Below are positions 8,106 to 16,553 of a stretch of 64,000 bases of DNA, piece after piece (the stretch's first letter is position 1; each line of letters begins with the position of its first letter). The position numbers and the translations under genes are program-made. The DNA is from an uncultured Bacteroidales bacterium. Lineage in GTDB: Bacteria; Bacteroidota; Bacteroidia; Bacteroidales; UBA11471. The notes beneath the pieces were generated by a model, which did not search any database, was not told where the DNA came from, and saw only the letters and a list, made by a program, of their open reading frames with translations. The stretch lies in contig CANQAM010000001.1 in the NCBI GenBank assembly GCA_947589325.1, forward strand, positions 124,001 to 188,000. Reading direction: 5' to 3'.

Positions 8106-8360
8106 CTATTGATTTACAGGTCTGCGTCTGAACAGCGAAACAATCCACAACAGCAGCACCGCTCCGATGAGCGATGTCAGCAAATTACCCGCCAACCCTG
8201 CCGACGTAAAACCGAACAGTCCGAACAGCCAGCCGCCCAACACGCCGCCCGCAATTCCGAGCAGCAGATTCACGAACAGCCCGAAACCGCCGCCCCGCAT
8301 TAGTTTGCCCGCCAAAAATCCGGCAAGAATGCCGATGATGATGTACCATACAAATTCCAT
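8106..8360 (-). CDS. GlsB/YeaQ/YmgE-family stress membrane protein
   Basis: The ATG at 8360 gives 84 residues; the track start at 8405 adds a basic tail not seen in the family. The protein has three Gly-rich transmembrane segments, with the family pattern IGILAGFLAGKLMRGGGFG near the start and GGVLGGWLFG in the middle, ending in a basic FRRRPVNQ. These transglycosylase-associated-like proteins are induced by envelope, acid or osmotic stress in many bacteria; their mechanism is unclear. First gene of the three-gene cassette. No consensus TAnnTTTG element was found upstream, so an alternative sigma factor may drive it (inference). Confidence 0.88.
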   Translation of the reverse strand: MEFVWYIIIGILAGFLAGKLMRGGGFGLFVNLLLGIAGGVLGGWLFGLFGFTSAGLAGNLLTSLIGAVLLLWIVSLFRRRPVNQ

Positions 8361-8495
8361 AATCCTTTTTTTTAGACCGATGATTAATCTTTTGTTTACA
8401 CCCATACAACGCCTTGCCGACCCGTTGGTTCGAACCCTCTTTCCCGATTAACAACCTTTTCCCTTTCTTCCCGTTTTTTTCGATACGAAAAAAGG

Positions 8496-8524
8496 CCGCA
8501 TACCGTGTATGCGACCTTTGATAT
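8496..8524 (-). terminator. Terminator of the rpmB-rpmG-DUF4295 operon
   Basis: AAAGGTCGCATAC and GTATGCGGCCTTT (minus strand, one mismatch) form a stem followed on that strand by TTTTTT-rich sequence, 18 bases after the DUF4295 stop. Confidence 0.75.
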
Positions 8525-8542
8525 AGATTGAAAGGACTCTCC

Positions 8543-8695
8543 TTATTTTGCGAGAAATTCGTTCACTTTTTCGTTGGGAACCATTTCCGATTGGAATACA
8601 TAAGCTCCGGTCTTGGGCGATTTCACCATTTTGATGACTTTGGAGTAGGTGCGGCCTTCACCTTTTTGGAGCGATGCGACGGTTTTCTTTGCCAT
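8543..8695 (-). CDS. DUF4295 family protein, Bacteroidota ribosome-associated (probably bL38)
   Basis: Below the length cut-off of the ORF track. The 50-residue frame begins MAKKTVASLQKGEGRTYSKV, contains KMVKSPKTGAYVF and ends NEFLAK. This is the DUF4295 family, found next to rpmB and rpmG across Bacteroidota. As far as I recall, a Bacteroidota-specific ribosomal protein (bL38) seen in a Flavobacterium ribosome structure belongs to this family; I state that with moderate confidence. It is small, basic and rich in Lys, as expected for a ribosomal protein. The gap to rpmG is 9 bases. Confidence 0.85.
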   Translation of the reverse strand: MAKKTVASLQKGEGRTYSKVIKMVKSPKTGAYVFQSEMVPNEKVNEFLAK

Positions 8696-8704
8696 GGCTG
8701 CTTA

Positions 8705-8893
8705 TTATTTGATTTCTTTATGAATGGTTACTCTTCTCAGTATGGGGTTGTATTTTTTCAACTCCAAACGTTCGGTGGTATTTTTTCTGTTTTTGGTCGT
8801 GATGTAACGCGACATACCCGGCATACCACTCTCTTTCTGCTCGGTGCATTCGAGAATCACTTGGACTCTGTTGCCTTTTGCTTTCTTTGCCAT
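8705..8893 (-). CDS. rpmG: 50S ribosomal protein L33
   Basis: A 62-residue protein with the L33 pattern: an [10 protein letters not shown] strand, a [23 protein letters not shown] core and a basic end. Only one Cys is present, so this is the zinc-free form. L33 binds near the E site of the 50S subunit. Middle gene of rpmB-rpmG-DUF4295. Confidence 0.96.
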   Translation of the reverse strand: MAKKAKGNRVQVILECTEQKESGMPGMSRYITTKNRKNTTERLELKKYNPILRRVTIHKEIK

Positions 8894-8904
8894 ATCCTCT
8901 TACA

Positions 8905-9144
8905 TTAAGCGTTTAGATAACCTTTGCTGGCTGCCTGTTTCAGAGCGGCGTCCAGACCCATTTTGTTGATGGTGCGCAGACCTGCTGCCGAAATGCGCAA
9001 GCTGATCCAGCAATCCTGTTCTACCCAATAGAACTTTTTGGTAAATAAATTGACGTTGAATCTTCTCTTCGTACGTCTTTTCGAGTGGGATACGTTATTG
9101 CCAACCATGGCTTTCTTTCCCGTAATCTGACAAATTTTAGACAT
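8905..9144 (-). CDS. rpmB: 50S ribosomal protein L28
   Basis: A 79-residue protein starting [20 protein letters not shown], followed by the typical [11 protein letters not shown] block and the [17 protein letters not shown]-terminal half. L28 is a late-assembling 50S protein. It leads the operon, 11 bases before rpmG. A recognisable but imperfect TTACTTTG lies about 50 bases upstream on the minus strand. Confidence 0.97.
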   Translation of the reverse strand: MSKICQITGKKAMVGNNVSHSKRRTKRRFNVNLFTKKFYWVEQDCWISLRISAAGLRTINKMGLDAALKQAASKGYLNA

Positions 9145-9297
9145 CTCGCTATCTATTTTATTATTTTATTCAAGGGTGTTTGAAAAACAGAGTGCAAAGT
9201 AAGCGATTTTCAACATACCTTCCAAATTTTCTCCCGAAATAATTACAAAATATTTTTCGCACCCGTTGCAAAAGCGTTTTTTCTGGATATAGAAAAA

Positions 9298-9327
9298 GCC
9301 GCCCAGCCATGTGAATGGCAGGGCGGC
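9298..9327 (-). terminator. Terminator of the leucine-rich-repeat gene
   Basis: GCCGCCCTGCCAT and ATGGCTGGGCGGC (minus strand, one mismatch) over a 4-base loop, followed on that strand by TTTTTC. Confidence 0.75.
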
Positions 9328-9378
9328 GTGTCCAAATTATTTATTCAGGAAATTCTCTTTTTATTCTATCGTCATTTT

Positions 9379-11643
9379 TTATTCTACGACGATGCGCAGG
9401 GTTTTCGTCCCTTTGCTGCCGATAATCTGCAACAGATAATAACCGGTCGAGGCGGCGGGAATTTTCACCGGCTGCCATTCGTCCGTACCGGAAAGCACAC
9501 CTTGTGCTATCTGTGCGCCATGCAGGCTTATCACCCGATACCATGTCGCTCCGTCGGCACCGACTACCTGCACGCCTATCTCGCCGTTGCGCACCGGATT
9601 GCCGGACAGGCGGACTGCAAATCCCTCTTCCGCTGCGGTCTCTTCTATTCCCGACAGATTGGGATCTTCTCCGGTGGTGAAGCTCTCGGTATTGCCGTAG
9701 GTCGTCTTTTTGGCGGTGGTGGCATAAGCGCGATAGTAGTAGGTGGTATTGTAGTCAAGTCCCGTAAGGGTTACGCTCATCAGCGAGCCGGAGCCTTCGA
9801 TGCGTTCGGGGTTGCTCGCCGTCGAGCGGGAAACAGGGGTTTCTGCCCAATACTCGAAGCCCTGCGAGAGCAGCTCGTCGGAGCCTTCCACAATGTAGCC
9901 CGAAATCGTGCTGTTGTTGCCGTGCACTTCGCCCGAGCGGGTGCTTACCGTCGGCTCGAAGTAAGCATAGACGTCACGGGTGCCGAATGCCGACCATGCA
10001 CCGTAGTAGTATTTCCCGCTTACGGTGCGGTAGAAAGGACGGTATTTATAATATTTTTCCGGAGTGAGATTCCGCAGCGTTCCCGAGATTTTACCATCGA
10101 CAATGGGAGTTTCCGAGAAGGTCGAGGGTACGAGTTCGGGGTCGTCGTAGCGCCGCCACTCGAAGCCGGCGCCGATTACGGCATCGCACGCGATGTCCGC
10201 CGTAAGGGTGGCGGAGGTGTTGGATATGTTGATCGCCGGCAGGGTGGTGAGTTTTACGGTATCGGTGGTGAAGGACGTTTCGCAGGTAAGCAGGTCGCCG
10301 TATTTTGTTTCCACAAAGAATTTAGCCTCATACTCGGTTTGGGGTTCGAGGTCGGTAACGGTTACCGATGCCGATAACGGCGTGATGGTATAATTCGTAT
10401 TTTCAGCATCGCAACGGACTGATGATACCGGAAATTCCATTCCGAATTTATCCCTTAGAGTACAACTGTAGGTTGTTTCTCCCACTCGGTTTTCCACAAG
10501 TTCAAGATGCAAAAGACCATGTATAAAGCTTCCCCAAGGGCTATTCAGGTATGCAACCATAGCCCCTTTCGGATAATGAAAAACGGCATTTTTATATGTC
10601 CTGTCATCAAAAACCTTAATAGCAATAGTTGATGGAATAGGATTTAATGAAGTAACCGTATTCAATTGGCTGCAAAAGTAAAAAGCATAGTCGCCGATAG
10701 CGATAACACTTTCGGGTATCGTTACCGACGTCAAGCCCGTGATATAAAAAGCATAGTCGCCGATAGTAGTAACGCTATTACCTATCGTTACCTCTTTCAA
10801 ACCGGAGCAACCGGAAAAAGCAAATTTGCCAATAGAAGTAACGCCATCGCCTATCGTTACCGATGTCAAGCCCGTGTAATCGACAAAAGCCCACTTGCCG
10901 ATAGCGGTAACACCGTCGGGTATGGCATATCGGTTCAGACCGCTCGGCGCAAAAGCTTTCAAGGTATCGTTTACAATAAGACAATGCCCGTTGTCCGATG
11001 CAAATTTTCCCTTAAATTCTGTCAAACCTGTGCAACCGGAAAAAGTCCCGTCGCCGATAGCGGTAACGCTCTCGGGTATCGTTACCGACGTCAAGCCCGT
11101 GCAACCACTAAAAGCCATGTCCCCGATAGATGTATTGAGTATCGTTACCGACGTCAAGCCCGTGCAATCCCTAAAAACCTCGTTCCCGATAGAGGTAACG
11201 CTTTCGGGTATCGTTATCTCTGTCAAACCTTTACAATCGAGAAAAGCTTGGCTGCCGATAGAGGTAACGCTTTCGGGTATCGTTACCTCCGTCAAGCCCG
11301 TACAACCCCTAAAAGCCCCGTTCCCGATAGATGTAACGCTTTCGGGTATCGTTACCGTCTTCAATCTATCGCACAATAAAAAAGCCGTCTTGCCGATAGC
11401 GGTAACCCGATATTCGGTTTCGTTATGCGTTATCGTTTCGGGAATGGTTACATCGCCCGAATAATAGTTTCCACCCGAAAGATATTTATTCGTAACCTCG
11501 ACCGTCTTATCACTCGATGAAGTAATGTTGTAATAGATGCCGCCGGTATAAAAGTCATAGTCATACGCCCACGCAGCGGGGGAGAAGGCGAGGAAGAAGA
11601 TGACTCCCCAAAATTTTTGAAACATTTGTCTGTGTCGTTTCAT
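9379..11643 (-). CDS. Secreted BspA-like leucine-rich-repeat protein with FN3-like domains and sorting-domain-like C-terminus
   Basis: The ATG at 11643 (754 residues) precedes a good signal peptide ending in SPAAWA. Residues about 60-360 hold around twelve LRR_5/BspA-type repeats of 22-24 residues built on VTIPESVTSIG and AFxGCTGL. Three fibronectin-III-like modules follow (ending in blocks such as TYYYRAYATT), then an 80-residue C-terminal module (LSGNPVRNGEIGV ... GYYLLQIIG) like T9SS type A sorting domains. BspA-like proteins mediate adhesion to host matrix or other bacteria (family knowledge). Repeat 5 (VTILNTSIGDMAFSG) is shortened relative to its neighbours. It is transcribed alone behind a long structured leader. 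Confidence 0.88.
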   Translation of the reverse strand: MKRHRQMFQKFWGVIFFLAFSPAAWAYDYDFYTGGIYYNITSSSDKTVEVTNKYLSGGNYYSGDVTIPETITHNETEYRVTAIGKTAFLLCDRLKTVTIPESVTSIGNGAFRGCTGLTEVTIPESVTSIGSQAFLDCKGLTEITIPESVTSIGNEVFRDCTGLTSVTILNTSIGDMAFSGCTGLTSVTIPESVTAIGDGTFSGCTGLTEFKGKFASDNGHCLIVNDTLKAFAPSGLNRYAIPDGVTAIGKWAFVDYTGLTSVTIGDGVTSIGKFAFSGCSGLKEVTIGNSVTTIGDYAFYITGLTSVTIPESVIAIGDYAFYFCSQLNTVTSLNPIPSTIAIKVFDDRTYKNAVFHYPKGAMVAYLNSPWGSFIHGLLHLELVENRVGETTYSCTLRDKFGMEFPVSSVRCDAENTNYTITPLSASVTVTDLEPQTEYEAKFFVETKYGDLLTCETSFTTDTVKLTTLPAINISNTSATLTADIACDAVIGAGFEWRRYDDPELVPSTFSETPIVDGKISGTLRNLTPEKYYKYRPFYRTVSGKYYYGAWSAFGTRDVYAYFEPTVSTRSGEVHGNNSTISGYIVEGSDELLSQGFEYWAETPVSRSTASNPERIEGSGSLMSVTLTGLDYNTTYYYRAYATTAKKTTYGNTESFTTGEDPNLSGIEETAAEEGFAVRLSGNPVRNGEIGVQVVGADGATWYRVISLHGAQIAQGVLSGTDEWQPVKIPAASTGYYLLQIIGSKGTKTLRIVVE
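10660..11410 (-). repeat. Tandem DNA repeats encoding the LRR array
   Basis: About ten imperfect units near 69 bp, each with a GGTATCGTTACC-type core and a GCCGATAG-type core visible on the plus strand. High identity between units makes gain or loss of repeats by recombination likely. They are within a coding frame and lack CRISPR spacing. Confidence 0.85.
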
Positions 11644-11741
11644 TGCAAAAAAATTAAAAGGCACTTGCGGCTCGGAGAGTGCCGATAACGATTTTTCGAT
11701 TCAGGCATAAAAAAGAAGCGGAGCCACTGTTTCACCCGTTT

Positions 11742-11892
11742 ATTGCTGTGGACCTAGGAATCCCATGAAATACAAACAAGTGATAGCAACCCCACTTTGG
11801 TCGTATATCCGAGATAGATATAACAAACCAAAGAGAGAGCGTACTTTCCACCTTCCGTATTTCATCGTTGAAATTTCCTAGGTTTCAGCAAT
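11742..11892 (-). promoter_or_regulatory. Structured 5' leader element upstream of the LRR gene
   Basis: Four perfectly complementary block pairs are nested in order: ATTGCTG (11742-11748) with 11886-11892, CCTAGGAA (11753-11760) with 11875-11882, ATGAAATAC (11765-11773) with 11857-11865, and CTTTGGT (11795-11801) with 11827-11833. Together they give 31 base pairs in one long interrupted stem with a terminal arm. The element lies about 100 bases before the LRR start and downstream of leftward promoters. It fits a cis-regulatory RNA; an inverted-repeat recombination site is the main alternative. No known riboswitch class was recognised. Confidence 0.6.
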
Positions 11893-12300
11893 GGACGATG
11901 CGAAAACGCTTTCTTCAATATGTCTGCACACCGGTCGGGTGTACGGAGCAAAGGTAGTCATTTTCTTGAAAGTACGCTCTTGTATTGTTGTTTTTTTATC
12001 GAAAAAGATAAAAAGCGATATTTTCCGGCACCGAACAGACGCAGGCAAACGCCTCTCCGTCTGCCCGGAAAAGGCGAATTGACTGCACCAATCGCCCGTA
12101 AAAAGCAGTCGGCATATCACGCCGGCACATTTTCATGGTCTTTCTTATTTTGCCGCAAAGATAATTTAGAAAATACGAATTTACAAAACTTTCCGCTAAA
12201 AATTTTTGGTTTTATTCGCGGAAAATTTTCAGAAAAGCGGCAAGCGAAAAATCAAATAAATTTTCGGGACAGCAGAGAGAAAGGCATATAGGAAAAACAG
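11893..12300. other. Gap without a convincing gene; holds leftward promoters of the LRR leader
   Basis: The ORFs on both strands here (for example 11878-12120 and 11920-12291) have unusual composition, no domain and poor starts. The stretch holds a minus-strand TACCTTTG at 11949-11956 and the full promoter at 12156-12187. It is most simply the distal part of a long leader of about 500 nt, or a short RNA gene. Confidence 0.5.
12156..12187 (-). promoter_or_regulatory. Leftward promoter feeding the LRR leader
   Basis: Minus-strand TTTG (12184-12187), 20-base spacer, TATCTTTG (12156-12163). No start codon of a plausible gene follows for about 500 bases until the LRR gene. Confidence 0.6.
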
Positions 12301-12334
12301 AGTTAGGATTCGGAGTTTTTCCGGTACGAAAAAA

Positions 12335-12365
12335 TCCCCTCCCGACAGGAAGCGTCGGGAGGGGA
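12335..12365 (-). terminator. Terminator after the DJ-1-like gene
   Basis: TCCCCTCCCGAC pairs perfectly with GTCGGGAGGGGA over a 7-base loop; on the minus strand it is followed by TTTTTTCG. Confidence 0.85.
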
Positions 12366-12388
12366 TAAAGGTTTCCGCCGGACGGCTG

Positions 12389-12937
12389 TCAGTCGAGCAG
12401 CATACCTTTGCGTACCGTGCGGGCGGCTTCGTCGCCGTATGTCAGGCGGATAATCGTCGAGGCGAACTCGATAGCAGCGGCAGGACCTTTGCCCGTAACC
12501 ACAGAACCGTCTATCTCGACCATATTGCCGGTGGGCGTCGCACCCGTCATGCGCTTTTCGAAGCCCGGATAACAGGTGGCTTTGCGACCTTTGAGAATGC
12601 CGCACGCACCGAGCACGTAAGGCGCGGCACAGATAGCAGCCACCGGACGCTCTTGGGCGGCGTGGGCTTTCAGCGCCTCGATGAGCGGCGCGCAGTTTGC
12701 CAGATTGTCGGCGCCGGGCAGACCGCCGGGCAGGATAAGCCACAGCGCTTCGGCAAGCGGTGCTTCGGCGAGGGTAAGGTCGGCGGTAACGGGTATGCCG
12801 TGCGCGCCGGTTACGCTCTTTTCGCCGGTAATGGCGACAGTGCGTATCTCCATGCCTGCGCGTCGCATCATATCGACGACGGTCAAGGCTTCGATTTCTT
12901 CAAATCCTTCTGCAAGGAACAAGTATGATATATTCAT
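12389..12937 (-). CDS. DJ-1/PfpI-family protein
   Basis: The ATG at 12937 (182 residues) starts MNISYLFLAEGFEEIEALTV, the classical DJ-1 opening with the conserved Glu of EGFEE. The nucleophile elbow AAICAAPYVLG carries the reactive Cys, and LPGGLPGADNL provides the oxyanion loop. Bacterial members (YajL/ThiJ group) are linked to protection against oxidative or carbonyl stress; the exact reaction is disputed. It lies 31 bases after the CE12 gene, so the two are probably one transcript although functionally unrelated. Length and motifs are normal. Confidence 0.93.
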   Translation of the reverse strand: MNISYLFLAEGFEEIEALTVVDMMRRAGMEIRTVAITGEKSVTGAHGIPVTADLTLAEAPLAEALWLILPGGLPGADNLANCAPLIEALKAHAAQERPVAAICAAPYVLGACGILKGRKATCYPGFEKRMTGATPTGNMVEIDGSVVTGKGPAAAIEFASTIIRLTYGDEAARTVRKGMLLD

Positions 12938-12968
12938 AGCGATTTGTTTTTTGGGTGCAACATGAGGG

Positions 12969-14483
12969 TTATTCCACGGTAATGCCGTCGATGACGAAAT
13001 CGGCGATGCGGAAACGGAGGTTGTCGCTCTCGGCGACGCTCCACGGGTAGATGCGCACGGCCAGCCGTTCACCCGGTTTTACGGAGGTGTTTACCGGCAG
13101 CGTGACGGTGCGGGCGCCGCTTTCGGGGCGTTGGTTTTCGCCCAAAATGGTGCGGGGGTAGAAGTCGTTGCTTTTCGACAGGGCAGCCCGATAGGCTACG
13201 CCGCCGTCCAACGTGAAAGTGATTTGACGGGCGAGGAATGTCTTTTTGTTTCCTTTGAATACGAACTCCACGTAACGGTCGCCCGCCTCGTCGATGTCGG
13301 CAGGCCATTTGCCGCCGGCAATGGCGATGCCGGCTTCGCTCTCGTCGAGCCCTTTCAGCGTATATTTTCCGATTTCGGCTTTTTCGGGTGTTTCGAGCGC
13401 GATGACGCGGCTCTCGGCTACGACGGGAATTTTGCGTTTCACCTTTCCGCACGCGACGGTTACCGCATCGTTTATCGTCCCTGCCTGTTCGGGGGTGAAG
13501 TAGAGGTAGCAGCATTGGTTCCACAGTTTGCCTTCGGTGTAGGGCAGCGTCACCGATTCCTGCCGTTGGGCGTCGGGGGCGGAGGCGACGGTCATGCCCT
13601 TCGGGGCGGTAACGACGATTTCATCTTCGCGTTCGGGCAGCGCCAGACCCGTCAGGTCGAAGCGCATACACGCCTCGTCGCCCACGTACATCTGTCCGAA
13701 GTTCAAGGTTCTCGGATTGAGAACGATAGGCACGTCGGGGCGTACATACTCCGTCAAGATGCCCGCCTGTTGCAGCGCCTGCGCCACCATGCGGGCGTAG
13801 AGCGCCGCACCCGTAGCCTGCGTGTGCGTGCCGTCGGTGGGCGCGTAGATGAGGTCGGTCGCCTGTTGCTCGCCCAACTCCTCGATAAAGGCTTTCGTGA
13901 GGGCGGTGTGGTCGATGAGGGGCACCTGCATTTCGCGGGCGACCTGCTTCATCACATATACGTAGTCGAGCGTGGTGTCGCCCGCCGCGCCCAAGTTGTG
14001 GCACCCTTTCGGCGAAATCGTCCCGTCGGCGGTGTAGTAGCGCCGCACGATAGGAGTGATGAGTATCGGGGTGGCGCCGAGAGCGCGGGTTTCGTTCACG
14101 TAAGTTTCGAGGTTGGCTTTGTAGTGACCCCACGGGTCGGTGCCGCGACCGTCGTCGCTGTAAGTGCCGTTGCCTTTCTCGTCGTTGTGGGCGAACTGTA
14201 TCAGCACGTAATCGCCCGGCTGTACGGCGGCTTTCACTTTATCCCACAGCCCTTCGCTCATAAAAGAGCGGGTGCTGCGACCGTTGCGTGCGTAGTTTAT
14301 CACTACGGCATCGTCGGTGAAAAATTCTTGGAACATCTCTCCCCAGCCGCGTGCGCGGGTGGTATTCTCGGCATAGTCTGCCATGGTGGAGTCGCCTATC
14401 GTGTGTATGCGAACCTCTTTTCGGGAGCACGCCGACAACATGCAGCAAGCCGCTGTCAGCGCCATAAAGAATTTTGTTTTCAT
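12969..14483 (-). CDS. Rhamnogalacturonan acetylesterase-like SGNH hydrolase (CE12), lipoprotein
   Basis: A 504-residue protein with a lipoprotein signal (CCMLSACS). The SGNH hydrolase domain spans about residues 25-260, with the nucleophile in IGDSTMADY, an ARNGRS block, the FAHND block and the catalytic pair in PTDGTHTQ near residue 217. This pattern fits carbohydrate esterase family 12, which removes acetyl groups from rhamnogalacturonan. The remaining 240 residues are beta-rich and hold two Ig-like or carbohydrate-binding-like modules. It has partner activities elsewhere in the window (GH28, PL11, PL1). A minus-strand TATCTTTG at 14585-14592 is a likely promoter. Confidence 0.88.
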   Translation of the reverse strand: MKTKFFMALTAACCMLSACSRKEVRIHTIGDSTMADYAENTTRARGWGEMFQEFFTDDAVVINYARNGRSTRSFMSEGLWDKVKAAVQPGDYVLIQFAHNDEKGNGTYSDDGRGTDPWGHYKANLETYVNETRALGATPILITPIVRRYYTADGTISPKGCHNLGAAGDTTLDYVYVMKQVAREMQVPLIDHTALTKAFIEELGEQQATDLIYAPTDGTHTQATGAALYARMVAQALQQAGILTEYVRPDVPIVLNPRTLNFGQMYVGDEACMRFDLTGLALPEREDEIVVTAPKGMTVASAPDAQRQESVTLPYTEGKLWNQCCYLYFTPEQAGTINDAVTVACGKVKRKIPVVAESRVIALETPEKAEIGKYTLKGLDESEAGIAIAGGKWPADIDEAGDRYVEFVFKGNKKTFLARQITFTLDGGVAYRAALSKSNDFYPRTILGENQRPESGARTVTLPVNTSVKPGERLAVRIYPWSVAESDNLRFRIADFVIDGITVE

Positions 14484-14664
14484 TTTACTTTTATGAATAG
14501 GGGAACAAATATAGAAAAATTATTAAAAATGGCGACGATTTGTCAAAGAAAAAAACGATGAAAAAATTTTTTCGGGAATATTGGCAAAGATAGAAGAAAA
14601 TGCGGCGGAAACGACCTGCCTATTTCCGATTTTTTTGCTACCTTTGCAGCTAAAATTTTTACCT

Positions 14665-15207
14665 ATGTCCGATACAGAGAAACAGTTTGAGCACGTCATC
14701 GCGATTTGCCGCGACCTGTATGCCGAAAAGTTGCAGGATTACGGGGCATCGTGGCGCATTATGCGTCCGGCATCGCTCACCGACCAGATATTCATCAAGG
14801 CGAAACGCATACGCAGTATCGAAGAAAAAGGCAAGGCGTTGATAGCCGAGGGCATTCGCTCCGAAATCATCGGTATCGTCAATTACGGAATTATCGCATT
14901 GATACAGTTGGAGCTGGGATATACCGATACGGTGGATATCACCAACGAAAAAGCGTTGGAACTGTACGACAAGCACATGACCGTTACCAAGAATCTCATG
15001 TACGCCAAGAACCATGACTACGACGAGGCGTGGCGCGGTATGCGCACCACTTCATACACCGACCTGATACTGATGAAGATATATCGCACCAAACAGATAG
15101 AAAACCACGAAGGCAAAACCCTCGTGTCGGAAGGCGTCGATGCCAATTATATGGATATGGTCAATTATTCGCTGTTCGGTCTGATAAAACTCGAATATGG
15201 AGGTTAA
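14665..15207 (+). CDS. DUF1599 domain protein
   Basis: The ATG at 14665 gives 180 residues and follows TACCTTTG (14639-14646); the track start at 14581 lies upstream of the promoter. The sequence is an internal duplication: LYAEKLQDYGASWRIMRPAS with LTDQIFIKAKRIRSIE is echoed by MYAKNHDYDEAWRGMRTTSY with TDLILMKIYRTKQIE. This is the DUF1599 family, common in Bacteroidota; I recall it being linked by genome context to nucleotide modification, but no activity is established. Its last 11 bases overlap the next gene, so translation is probably coupled. Confidence 0.88.
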   Translation: MSDTEKQFEHVIAICRDLYAEKLQDYGASWRIMRPASLTDQIFIKAKRIRSIEEKGKALIAEGIRSEIIGIVNYGIIALIQLELGYTDTVDITNEKALELYDKHMTVTKNLMYAKNHDYDEAWRGMRTTSYTDLILMKIYRTKQIENHEGKTLVSEGVDANYMDMVNYSLFGLIKLEYGG

Positions 15208-16543
15208 GCAGAAAGACACGGTTAAACAGTTTGTTTTGCAGACGCTTGTCGTGGCAGCGCGGCTCGTTGTCGGCGGCACATTCCTTTTTTCCGGATTCGT
15301 GAAGGCGGTCGATCCCGTCGGTATGTCGCTGAAAATCGAGGAATACCTGCTCACTTTCGGACTGGACTATTTCCGGTCGTTCTCTTTCTTTTTGGCGGTG
15401 GCTTTCGGGGCATACGAATTTATGCTGGGGGCGGGTACGCTCTTCGGCACTTACCGCCGGCTTACTTCGTGGCTGCTGCTGTTCACGATGTCGTTTATGA
15501 CGTTGCTCACGCTCTATCTGGCCGTGGCGGAGCCGATAGCCGATTGCGGCTGTTTCGGCGAAGCCGTGCATCTTACCCCGTGGCAGTCGTTCGGGAAAAA
15601 CATCGTTTTGCTGTTGCTCGTTCTCTTTCTGGTGCGCTGCAACGAGCGGGTGAGAGGCGTGTATCATAAAGAGCTGCAATTACTTACGGTCTATTTCTTT
15701 CTGCTCTTTTCGGTAGGATTGTCGCTTTATGCCTACTATTATCGCCCCTTGTTCGATTTTCGTCCGTACAAAAGGGGCGTGAACTTGCGGGAGGCTCTTG
15801 CTGCCAATCCTTACGACGACCCGCATTTCATTTATGAAAAAGACGGGGTGCGGCAAGAATTTACGATAGACACCCTGCCCGCCGATACGGCATGGCATTT
15901 TATCGACAGAACGGAAGCACCGGCAGGAAAGCCGAATGATATACGGAATTTCGTCATATACGACGACGATGAAGATATTACCGAGAATATTCTTGCCGAC
16001 AAAGGGTATACATTTCTCTTGATGATACCCTCGCTTCGCGATACCGAGAACGATGCTATCGACAAAATCGACGAACTCTACGAATACGTGTTGTGGCACG
16101 GGTACAACCTCTATTGCCTGACTGCCTCGTCTGCCGAAGAAATTGCCGAGTGGCAGGACGATACGGGCGCCGATTATCCCTTCTACACGATGGAGGCTTC
16201 GACGATACGCACCGTTGTGCGCGGCGACCCGGGTATCGTGTTGTTGCACGACGGCGTCATCGTACAGAAAATGCGGGCGGCAAACCTCCCTGAAGAATCG
16301 CGCTTGACCGATTTTTTGGAAAGCTATGCTGCCGGTGTGCCGGTGGAATACGGAATTTTCAGACCGCTTATGACGGTGATAATCCTCTTTTTCGTACCGC
16401 TGCTGCTATTGCTGCTCATGTCGAAAATCGTCGAGGCGTATGTCATACGCGCTCGCGCCCGTCGGGTGGCCCGCCTGCGGAAATTGCGCGACACCTTGTC
16501 TGAAAAAATAAAAAAGAACCCGAAAAAAGATACTATCAACTAA
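15197..16543 (+). CDS. BT_3928-like membrane protein with DoxX/MauE-type domain
   Basis: A 448-residue membrane protein. Residues 15-160 form a four-helix DoxX/MauE-like module with [17 protein letters not shown] and a CGCFG motif typical of the MauE branch. A fifth helix and a periplasmic domain of about 190 residues follow (blocks [11 protein letters not shown] and [10 protein letters not shown] look thioredoxin-fold-like but without a CxxC). A C-terminal helix near residue 395 and a basic cytoplasmic tail complete it. Genes of this type sit beside DUF1599 and tpiA in many Bacteroidales. The role may concern quinone or thiol redox balance (inference). It overlaps DUF1599 by 11 bases. Confidence 0.85.
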   Translation: MEVKQKDTVKQFVLQTLVVAARLVVGGTFLFSGFVKAVDPVGMSLKIEEYLLTFGLDYFRSFSFFLAVAFGAYEFMLGAGTLFGTYRRLTSWLLLFTMSFMTLLTLYLAVAEPIADCGCFGEAVHLTPWQSFGKNIVLLLLVLFLVRCNERVRGVYHKELQLLTVYFFLLFSVGLSLYAYYYRPLFDFRPYKRGVNLREALAANPYDDPHFIYEKDGVRQEFTIDTLPADTAWHFIDRTEAPAGKPNDIRNFVIYDDDEDITENILADKGYTFLLMIPSLRDTENDAIDKIDELYEYVLWHGYNLYCLTASSAEEIAEWQDDTGADYPFYTMEASTIRTVVRGDPGIVLLHDGVIVQKMRAANLPEESRLTDFLESYAAGVPVEYGIFRPLMTVIILFFVPLLLLLLMSKIVEAYVIRARARRVARLRKLRDTLSEKIKKNPKKDTIN

Positions 16544-16553
16544 TATAAAGAAT

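Noticed and set aside
8427-8436. GGTTCGAACC palindrome resembling a tRNA T arm
   Set aside because: No acceptor, D or anticodon arm can be folded around it.
10660-11410. Regular repeats considered as a CRISPR array
   Set aside because: The units are imperfect, contiguous and in frame, encode LRRs, and have no spacers or cas genes.
11878-12291. ORFs 11878-12120 (minus) and 11920-12291 (plus) as genes
   Set aside because: Non-ATG starts, no domain or signal, one stop falls inside the inverted repeat, and leader RNA explains the region better.
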